Assembly: GCA_030685065.1 (NCBI GenBank)
Contig: JAUXQH010000145.1
Coordinates: 1-64,000, forward strand
Reading direction: 5' to 3'
Origin: Pseudomonadota bacterium
Lineage (GTDB): Bacteria; Myxococcota_A; UBA796; SXON01
Length of the DNA stretch: 64,000 nt
Shown: positions 57,848 through 64,000 of the stretch, piece after piece
Layout of the letters: every line of letters starts with the position of its first letter
Position numbering within the stretch: the stretch's first letter is position 1
The notes under the pieces: generated by a model
The model's input: the letters and a program-made list of their open reading frames with translations, nothing else
What the model was told of the DNA's origin: nothing
The model's database searches: none
Program-made: the position numbers and the translations under genes

Positions 57848-59497
57848 GTGGGATCCGGACGTTTGGGAGCCTCCATCGGAGGGAGGCTGCTCGGCATCGT
57901 CGCGCTCCTCGGATCGCTCGCCGTGACCGCGGCCGACGCCCGCAATCCCTTCTTCAACGACCTTGGGCCCGCGATGCTTGGCGGCGCCCTGCTGGCGTTC
58001 TTCTTGCGTGATCGGGTCGCGCGCATCCTCGTGGTCGCGGCGACGGTGCTCTGGGGGGTGAGCGGGTTTTCGCCGCGCGGGCCGGTGGACGCGAAGGTGG
58101 TCGTGCTCGGGGTGGACGGCGCGACGTTCGACGTCATCGATCGCCTCGGGTTGCCCAATTTCAAGGCGCTCGCCGACGAGGGGACGCGCGCCACGCTCAC
58201 CTCGATGGAGCCGATGTTCTCGCCTCTGTTGTGGACCACCATCGCGAGCGGCCGGCCTCCCGCGGAGCACGGTGTGCGTGGCTTCCACGTCGCGTCGACC
58301 GACTGCGACGTCGCGCGGTTCTGGGACATCGCCGAGGATCGCGGTCACCGCGTGGGCCTCTACAAGTGGCTCGTGGACTACCCGCCGCGCGAGGTCGCGG
58401 GGTTCTGGGTGCCGTCCTGGCTCGCCCCGGGCCCGGAGACATGGCCCGCGGAGCTCTCCTACGTCAAGGAGCTCGAGCTCTCCAAGCGGCTGCGTCGCAA
58501 GCAAGTGGCGGCGCGCCACGGCACGGTCGACCTCGTGTGGGGGCTCGTCGGCGCGGGGGTGCGTCTCACCACGCTCGTGCGCGCGGTGGCGTGGTCGGTC
58601 GAGGAGCGCGTGCTCCACCCCAAGCCCGCACGCGCCAACCTCGTCATGCAGACCATGCGCGGCCGCATCGATCGCGACGTGTTCATCGCGCAGCTCCACG
58701 CGCGCGATCCCGACCTCGCGACGTTCACCTACTACGCGACGGACGGCCTCGCCCACCTCTACTGGGACCAGCCGGAGATCGTCGAGGCAGCGTACTGGCA
58801 AGCCGACGCGATCCTCGGGGACATCCGCGCCCAGCTCTCCCCCGACGCCCGCCTCATCGTCGTGAGCGATCACGGCTTCAAGGCGATGGATGGCACCGGG
58901 CTCGCGGGGCAGTTCGCGCCCCTCACCGAGCGGCTTCGCGCGCGGCTCACCGCCGAGGTCGCCGCCGCCGACGTGACCAAGGTGGGCCACAAGCTCACCG
59001 TGGGCCTCGAGGATCCCGCCCAACAGGCCCCCGCCGTCGCGTGGCTCGCGGCGCTCCGGGACGCGTCGGGCGAGCCCTTCTACAAGGTCGAGGATCTCGG
59101 CGGCGGCACGATCGGCCTGACGCTCGCGGACGAGCAGATCACGGTCGAGCGGCTCGCGGGGGACACGGTCGGGGGCGAGGCCGTCACCGGCTACGTCAAG
59201 CTGACCGACGCGTACACCGGCACCCACGAGGCGCGCGGCATCTTCTACGCGGTCGGCGCGGGCGTGCCGGCGGGCGCGACGATCGCGCCGCGCGACCTCG
59301 TGGACATCGCGCCCACCGTGCTCGCCGCGCTCGGCATCCCCGCGTCCCTCGAGATGCTGGGCAGCGCCGCGGTGTTTCCCGAGGTGACCCCTCGCGTGGC
59401 CGACTGGGACGGGGTGCTGCTGAACCTCGCGTGGCTCGGCGGTGAGGACGGCCAGAACGAAGAGGCGCTCAAGGCGCTGGGGTACATCGAGGAGTAG
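57848..59497 (+). CDS. Alkaline-phosphatase-superfamily phosphodiesterase-like enzyme
   Basis: A 549-residue enzyme with one or two N-terminal membrane helices (LLGIVALLGSLAVTAADA) and a type I phosphodiesterase/nucleotide pyrophosphatase domain: VVVLGVDGATFDVIDRLGLP, the nucleophile Thr in MFSPLLWTTIASG, the metal site in TYYATDGLAHLYW and VVSDHGFKAMDG. It hydrolyses a phosphodiester or transfers a phospho-group in the periplasm. The GTG at 57848 has GAGGAGG seven bases ahead and is preferred over an ATG at 57641 that would put a dispersed repeat inside the protein. It ends with a GYIEE terminus similar to that of the enzyme at 54795, whose end is GYMEP. Confidence 0.8.
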   Translation: MGSGRLGASIGGRLLGIVALLGSLAVTAADARNPFFNDLGPAMLGGALLAFFLRDRVARILVVAATVLWGVSGFSPRGPVDAKVVVLGVDGATFDVIDRLGLPNFKALADEGTRATLTSMEPMFSPLLWTTIASGRPPAEHGVRGFHVASTDCDVARFWDIAEDRGHRVGLYKWLVDYPPREVAGFWVPSWLAPGPETWPAELSYVKELELSKRLRRKQVAARHGTVDLVWGLVGAGVRLTTLVRAVAWSVEERVLHPKPARANLVMQTMRGRIDRDVFIAQLHARDPDLATFTYYATDGLAHLYWDQPEIVEAAYWQADAILGDIRAQLSPDARLIVVSDHGFKAMDGTGLAGQFAPLTERLRARLTAEVAAADVTKVGHKLTVGLEDPAQQAPAVAWLAALRDASGEPFYKVEDLGGGTIGLTLADEQITVERLAGDTVGGEAVTGYVKLTDAYTGTHEARGIFYAVGAGVPAGATIAPRDLVDIAPTVLAALGIPASLEMLGSAAVFPEVTPRVADWDGVLLNLAWLGGEDGQNEEALKALGYIEE

Positions 59498-59547
59498 GGC
59501 GGCGGCGGGGGGCCGGCGCGGTACCATGCGCCCACGAAGGAGCCACG

Positions 59548-61173
59548 ATGTTTGGCCTGATGATGGACGAGCCCCTGCTCATCTCGCGGCAGCTCGCGTT
59601 TGCCCAGCGTTTCCACGGCGCCGTCGAGGTGGTGTCCCGCACGGTCGAGGGCCCCATCCACCGCACCTCGTGGGGCGCCGTCGCACGCCGGGCCGCCCAG
59701 CTCGCGCACGCGCTCACGCGCCTCGGGGTCAAGCCCGGCGATCGCGTGGCCACGATCGCGTGGAACACCCACCGGCACCTCGAGCTCTACTTCGCGGTGT
59801 CGGGCATGGGCGCCGTGCTCCACACGATCAACCCGCGCCTGCCGCCGGACCAGCTCGTCTACGTCGTGAGCCACGCCGAGGACAGCGTGCTGTTCTTCGA
59901 CACCACGTTCACGAAGCTCGCGCAGCTCGCGGCGGCGCGCTGCCCCTCGGTGCGCGCGGTCGTCGCGATGACGGATGCCGCCCATCTGCCCGCCGACCTG
60001 CCCGGCGCGCTGGAGTACGAGGGGCTCCTCGCCCCGGAGCAGGAGGCGTTCGCCTGGCCCGAGCTCGACGAGCGCACGGCCTCGTCGCTCTGCTACACGT
60101 CCGGCACGTCCGGCTTCCCCAAGGGCGTGTTGTACTCGCATCGGTCCACGGTCCTCCACTCGTACGGCATCGCGATGGCGGATGCGCTCGCCATCTCCGC
60201 CGCGGACGTGACGCTCCCGGTCGTGCCGATGTTCCACGTCAACGCCTGGGGGATCCCCTACGCGGCGGCGATGACCGGATCCAAGCTCGTGCTGCCCGGA
60301 CCGGGGATGGATGGGAAGAGCCTCCTGGAGCTCATCGACGACGAGGGCGTCACCAGCCTGCTCGGCGTCCCGACGGTGTGGGCGAACCTGCTTGCCCACC
60401 TCAAGAGCGTGGATCGTTCCCTCACGACGGTACGCAAGGTGGTCATCGGGGGCGCGGCCTGCCCGACGAGCATGATCCGGGCCTTCGAGGAAGGACACGG
60501 CGCGCGGGTGGTCCACGCCTGGGGCATGACGGAGACCAGCCCCCTCGGCACGGCGAACGTGATGCTGCCGAAGCACCAGGGCATCCCCTACGAGGCGACG
60601 CTCGCGGTCAAGGCGAAGCAGGGCCGTCCGATCTTCGGCGTGGATCTGCGGTTGATCGGCGACGACGGGCTCGAGAAGCCGCACGACGGCGCCACCTCCG
60701 GGCACCTGCAGGTGCGGGGGCCGTGGGTGGCGAGCGCGTACTTCAAGCAGGAGCCCACGGACGTCGGCACCCACGCCGACGGTTGGTTCGCGACGGGTGA
60801 CATCGCGACGATCGACCCCGACGGGTACATGCAGATCACCGACCGCAGCAAGGACGTGATCAAGTCGGGCGGCGAGTGGGTGAGCAGCATCGATCTGGAG
60901 AACGCCGCCGTCGGGCACCCGGGTGTGGCACAGGCCGCGGCGATCGGGCTGGCGCATCCCAAGTGGGGCGAGCGGCCCCTGTTGCTGGTGGTGCGCGCGC
61001 CGGGCGCGGATCCGAGCCGCGAGGAGATCGGGGCCTGGCTCGAGACACGGCTCGTGAAATGGTGGATGCCGGACGCCATCGAGTTCGTGGAGGCGCTGCC
61101 GATCGGGGCGACCGGCAAGATCCTCAAGCGGACCCTGCGCGAGCAGTTCGCGGAGTACCGTTTTACGACGTGA
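59548..61173 (+). CDS. Medium/long-chain acyl-CoA synthetase (AMP-binding)
   Basis: A 541-residue AMP-forming ligase. It contains the P-loop-like SSLCYTSGTSGFPKGVLYSH, the VVPMFHVNAWGIPYAA motif seen in medium-chain acyl-CoA synthetases, the adenylate motif HAWGMTETSPLG, GWFATGDIATIDPDGYMQITDR and the catalytic Lys in GATGKILKRTLR. It activates a fatty acid to acyl-CoA with ATP and CoA. It likely supplies acyl groups for envelope lipids made by neighbouring genes, or serves beta-oxidation. Start by the ACGATG with GAAGGAG ahead. Confidence 0.94.
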   Translation: MFGLMMDEPLLISRQLAFAQRFHGAVEVVSRTVEGPIHRTSWGAVARRAAQLAHALTRLGVKPGDRVATIAWNTHRHLELYFAVSGMGAVLHTINPRLPPDQLVYVVSHAEDSVLFFDTTFTKLAQLAAARCPSVRAVVAMTDAAHLPADLPGALEYEGLLAPEQEAFAWPELDERTASSLCYTSGTSGFPKGVLYSHRSTVLHSYGIAMADALAISAADVTLPVVPMFHVNAWGIPYAAAMTGSKLVLPGPGMDGKSLLELIDDEGVTSLLGVPTVWANLLAHLKSVDRSLTTVRKVVIGGAACPTSMIRAFEEGHGARVVHAWGMTETSPLGTANVMLPKHQGIPYEATLAVKAKQGRPIFGVDLRLIGDDGLEKPHDGATSGHLQVRGPWVASAYFKQEPTDVGTHADGWFATGDIATIDPDGYMQITDRSKDVIKSGGEWVSSIDLENAAVGHPGVAQAAAIGLAHPKWGERPLLLVVRAPGADPSREEIGAWLETRLVKWWMPDAIEFVEALPIGATGKILKRTLREQFAEYRFTT

Positions 61174-61184
61174 GGGGCCTACCG

Positions 61185-62279
61185 ATGCGCATCCTCATGG
61201 TCGCCCGCCGCTACCCGCCCGACGTGAAGAGCGGCACGGAGACCGTGTTCGCGGCGCTCTACGAGGAGGCTCGTCGGCACCACGACGTGCGGCTCGTGGT
61301 GGGGTACCGCACCGCCCGCGACCAGGTGCCCGCCGAGGCCGTCGCGGTCGACCTGCGCGACAAGGGCGCGGCCGGCTACCTCGCGATGGGGCTGGCGGCC
61401 GTGCGGGAGGCGCGTCGATGGAGGCCCGACGTCGTGCTGTCCAACTCGGTCGAGATCGCCGTCCCGGGCGTGCCGAACGCGCTCATCGTGCACGATCTGA
61501 ACTTCGGTAAGGCGACGCGCGACGCGAGCGTGAGGCTGCGCGAGCAGCTCTACAAGGTCCAGGGGAAGCGCCTCGACGCGGTGATCACGGTCTCCGCGCA
61601 CAGCCGTGCCCAGCTGCTGCGGATCGGCGTTCCGGACGCGCGCATCACCGTGATCTCGAACGGCGTGGACGTCCGACGCTTCTTCCCGCGCGAGGCCGCG
61701 CCCGCGGCGCCCATCGCGGCCGCGGGGATGAAGCTCCCGGCGCTGCCCCCGGTGCGCTTCGTCTACCCCGCGCGGATCCTCCCGGGGAAGGGGCAGCACG
61801 CCGCGATCGACGCCCTCGGCCGCATGCGCCCCGACCAGCGCTACCGCGCCCACCTGACCATCGTGGGCGCCGTGGCCGACCGGATCTACGCGGATCAGCT
61901 CCGCATCCAGGCCTACAACCAGCCCGTCACCTTCGCCCACGACGTGGCGGACATCGTGCCCTACTACCAGGACGCGGAGGTGGTCCTGTTCCCCACGCTG
62001 ATGGAGGAGGGGTTCGGCTTCACGGCGGTCGAGGGGATGGCGTGCGGCCGGCCCGTCATCTACTACGACCAGCCGGCGATCCGCGAGGCCACCGGCGGCA
62101 TCGGCATCCCGGTGCCGCGTGACGACGCCGATGCGCTCCGCAACGCGATGCTGAGGCTCATCGCGGACCCCGAGGAGCGGGCGCGGCTCGGCCGCGAGGG
62201 GCGGGCCTATGTCGAGGGCCGCGCGTGGGATCGGGTGTGGGGGCGGTACGAAACGGTGCTCGACGGGATCCGTCGGTGA
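61185..62279 (+). CDS. Glycosyltransferase, GT4 family
   Basis: A 364-residue GT-B glycosyltransferase. N-terminal Rossmann: MRILMVARRYPPDVKSGTET; the middle ITVISNGVDVRRFFP; nucleotide-sugar-binding RFVYPARILPGKGQHAAIDAL; and the Ex7E motif in PTLMEEGFGFTAVEGMACGRPV. It transfers a sugar from an activated donor to an acceptor, in an envelope polysaccharide or glycolipid. Starts 11 bases after the ligase stop. Confidence 0.92.
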   Translation: MRILMVARRYPPDVKSGTETVFAALYEEARRHHDVRLVVGYRTARDQVPAEAVAVDLRDKGAAGYLAMGLAAVREARRWRPDVVLSNSVEIAVPGVPNALIVHDLNFGKATRDASVRLREQLYKVQGKRLDAVITVSAHSRAQLLRIGVPDARITVISNGVDVRRFFPREAAPAAPIAAAGMKLPALPPVRFVYPARILPGKGQHAAIDALGRMRPDQRYRAHLTIVGAVADRIYADQLRIQAYNQPVTFAHDVADIVPYYQDAEVVLFPTLMEEGFGFTAVEGMACGRPVIYYDQPAIREATGGIGIPVPRDDADALRNAMLRLIADPEERARLGREGRAYVEGRAWDRVWGRYETVLDGIRR

Positions 62280-62325
62280 CCACGCCCCTCTCCCGTCCGC
62301 CGGCAACCCCGGCTATGCTCCGGCG

Positions 62326-63558
62326 GTGTTGACCTACACCTCCGCACGCGGCCGCGTCGACGTCCACCGCGCCTGGACCACCCAGGAGGTGCTCGCCACG
62401 ATCGAGGCGATGATCGCTGCCTGGGAGCACAAGCTCCCCGCCGATCGCAACGCGCGCATCGTGGTGAAGCCGAACCTCAACAACGATCTCGTCGCGCTCA
62501 CCGGCAATTGCGTCGATCTGCGCGTGCTGGAGGGCCTGTTCGCGGCGCTCCGCCGCCGGGGGTACACCGATCTGACCGTGGCCGACGGCTCGAACGTGGG
62601 CGTGGCGCGCCGCAGGATCGACACGTTCAAGCGCCTCCGCGTCTCCGGCGTCGCCGCCCGGCACGGGGTCAAGGTGGTCGACCTGAACACGGACGACGGC
62701 CGCGAGGTGGTCCTCCATCGCGACGCGCACCCGTCGATCGCGCGCACGGTCCTCGACGCCGACTTCCTCATCAGCGTGCCGAAGATCAAGACCCACTGCG
62801 AGGCCGGCCTCTCCAGCGCGATGAAGAACTGGGTCGGGATCGCGGTAGGGCAGGACAAGCGGCAGATGCACTACGATCTGGGCCGCAACATCTTCGCGCT
62901 CAACGAGGTCGTCATGCCCGACCTCGTGCTGGTCGACGGCCTGGTCGGCATGGAGGGCAACGGCCCCGGAGACGGGGACCCGTTCCGCTTCGGGCACCTG
63001 CTGATGAGCGACGACGCCTTCCTCAACGATCTGGTCGTCTGCCGCCTCGTCGACATGCCCTGGCGCGACGTGCCGTACCTCGTGCACGCGTTCGAGTCGG
63101 GACACCTCACCGCCGATCTGTGGGCGGACATCGTGGCGAAGGTGCCGATGGTACGGGCGATCCGTCGCGCGCCGCCGCGCAGCCGGCTCGCGGAGCTCGC
63201 GGAGGCGCGCTCGTTGACGTGGCTCAAGCTCGCGGTGCGGCCGCTGGTAGAGAAGCCCATCGTCGCAGAGACCGCCTACAAGCTCAAGATCATCCAGGAC
63301 GTGTACTCTCGCGAGGATGACACCCTGCGGGTCGTCGGACGCAACGCGGGCGCGTGCGGCGAGTGCCGTCGGTGCGAGGACTACTGCCCCACGGGGCTCC
63401 CGCTCGAGCAGATCGGCCACACGACGAGCGCGCCGGACTGTGTCCAGTGCCTCTACTGCTGGTGGGTGTGCCCGAAGGACGCGCTGGTCCTCGACGGCGA
63501 GCGGCACGCGATGCGGCGCCAGATCGAGAGGTACAAGGCGCAGATCGAGGGGTTGTAG
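62326..63558 (+). CDS. DUF362 protein with C-terminal 4Fe-4S clusters
   Basis: A 410-residue protein. The N-terminal DUF362 domain has IVVKPNLNND, VADGSNVG, FLISVPKIKTHCEAGLSSAMKNWVG and VMPDLVLVDGLVGMEGNGPG. The C-terminus holds two ferredoxin-type clusters (ACGECRRCEDYCP and DCVQCLYCWWVCP). DUF362-ferredoxin proteins are uncharacterised redox proteins often found in anaerobes and in envelope clusters. GTG at 62326 gives a natural start (VLTYTSARG); the frame extends further upstream without homology. Follows the glycosyltransferase by 46 bases. Confidence 0.85.
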   Translation: MLTYTSARGRVDVHRAWTTQEVLATIEAMIAAWEHKLPADRNARIVVKPNLNNDLVALTGNCVDLRVLEGLFAALRRRGYTDLTVADGSNVGVARRRIDTFKRLRVSGVAARHGVKVVDLNTDDGREVVLHRDAHPSIARTVLDADFLISVPKIKTHCEAGLSSAMKNWVGIAVGQDKRQMHYDLGRNIFALNEVVMPDLVLVDGLVGMEGNGPGDGDPFRFGHLLMSDDAFLNDLVVCRLVDMPWRDVPYLVHAFESGHLTADLWADIVAKVPMVRAIRRAPPRSRLAELAEARSLTWLKLAVRPLVEKPIVAETAYKLKIIQDVYSREDDTLRVVGRNAGACGECRRCEDYCPTGLPLEQIGHTTSAPDCVQCLYCWWVCPKDALVLDGERHAMRRQIERYKAQIEGL

Positions 63559-63577
63559 CCCCCGAGCCAGGCCGGCT

Positions 63578-64000
63578 CTACGGGCGTACTCGCGCGCGCA
63601 TCACCCGCGCGAGGAACACGGTGTTGCCCACGAGGTAGCGCCGCCACAGCCGCCTCGGGTCGACGAGGAGCCGGGCCAGCCACTCCTGGCGTTGGTGGAG
63701 CCACGCCGGCCCGCGCGCGACACGGCCGCTCACGAAGTCCGCGGTGGCGCCCGTGACCCACACGACCGGCGCGTCGATGGCCGCCCGGTTCGTCGCGACC
63801 CAGCGCTCCTGCACGGGGGTCCCCATCCCGACCAGGACGAGATCGGGCGCGAAGCCGTTCATCGCCGCCACGACCGCGCGTGCGTCGTCTACGAAACCGT
63901 GCTCGGTGGCGATCTTCAGGGCGGGATGTCGCTCGCACAGCCGCCGGGCGGCCTCGGCCGCGACCCCGGGCTCGCCGCCCATCCAGAAGATGCGCCAGCC
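63578..64000 (-). CDS. WecG/TagA/CpsF-type glycosyltransferase (N-terminus outside window)
   Basis: The C-terminal 140 residues of a GT26 glycosyltransferase: GFAPDLVLVGMGTPVQERWV, VVWVTGATADFVSG and WLHQRQEWLARLLVDPRRLWRRYLVGN. These are the conserved end motifs of WecG/TagA (ManNAc or glucosyl transfer to a polyprenyl-linked intermediate). The 5' end continues past the right edge. It converges with the DUF362 gene and supports an envelope-glycan cluster. Confidence 0.93.
   Translation of the reverse strand, partial: GWRIFWMGGEPGVAAEAARRLCERHPALKIATEHGFVDDARAVVAAMNGFAPDLVLVGMGTPVQERWVATNRAAIDAPVVWVTGATADFVSGRVARGPAWLHQRQEWLARLLVDPRRLWRRYLVGNTVFLARVMRARVRP

Noticed and set aside
1..64000. 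CRISPR arrays, rRNA genes and insertion-sequence transposases
   Set aside because: No regular repeat-spacer arrays, rRNA segments or DDE transposase motifs were seen on either strand.

Overview
The window is about 64 kb of very GC-rich DNA and is almost entirely coding; no gap between genes exceeds about 260 bases. Several traits point to a Myxococcota-like bacterium (Haliangiales/Polyangia type): many small lipoproteins with Asp-Thr or Asp-Ser-Thr repeats, a Cys/hydrophobic/Arg tail of MYXO-CTERM type, long outer-membrane and SPFH proteins, a sigma-54 promoter in front of an NtrC-type regulator, and a microcompartment locus of the Haliangium kind. This placement is inference from gene content; no 16S rRNA or marker set is present.

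Layout. (1) 1-2.5 kb: tail of a surface protein, a methyltransferase, an NHL-propeller lipoprotein and a small lipoprotein. (2) 2.6-12.3 kb: a metal-efflux operon. A near-perfect sigma-54 promoter precedes a histidine kinase and an NtrC-type regulator, then an outer-membrane factor, a membrane-fusion protein with an unusual extension, a CusA/CzcA-type RND pump and a His-rich periplasmic lipoprotein. (3) 12.4-20.6 kb: an integrated mobile element with an orphan 756-residue protein, a small protein, a Bro-N antirepressor-like protein, a primase-helicase and a large serine recombinase. The recombinase frame runs antisense through the terminator and body of a tRNA-Val(CAC) gene. (4) 20.7-25.4 kb: FAD oxidoreductase, two SPFH proteins (one a lipoprotein) and small membrane proteins. 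(5) 25.4-28.8 kb: ssb, deoxynucleoside kinase, panB, panC. (6) 28.8-41 kb: mostly minus-strand metabolism (LeuA-like synthase, thiolase, LeuB-like dehydrogenase, fatty-acid desaturase), repeat lipoproteins and two apparent pseudoenzymes: an asparagine-synthetase homologue and a peroxiredoxin homologue.

(7) 41-47.5 kb: the most notable system, a bacterial microcompartment locus. One operon carries BMC-T, BMC-H, BMC-P, an acylating aldehyde dehydrogenase, a second BMC-T and two more BMC-P genes. A nearby class II aldolase carries a C-terminal amphipathic tail resembling an encapsulation peptide. No phosphotransacylase or alcohol dehydrogenase is seen, so this looks like an incomplete-core, aldolase-type metabolosome. 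(8) 47.5-54.6 kb: secreted and surface proteins (VWA lipoprotein, PKD-repeat protein, alpha/alpha-toroid membrane protein, long acidic repeat protein). (9) 54.8-64 kb: an envelope cluster with a membrane sulfatase-like enzyme, LpxL-like acyltransferase, a second alkaline-phosphatase-superfamily enzyme, acyl-CoA ligase, two glycosyltransferases and a DUF362/ferredoxin protein.

A GC-rich dispersed repeat (GGGGCGTTGCGGGGGGCTCC core) occurs between or at the ends of genes in three places. One tRNA was found. No rRNA, CRISPR array or insertion sequence was seen.
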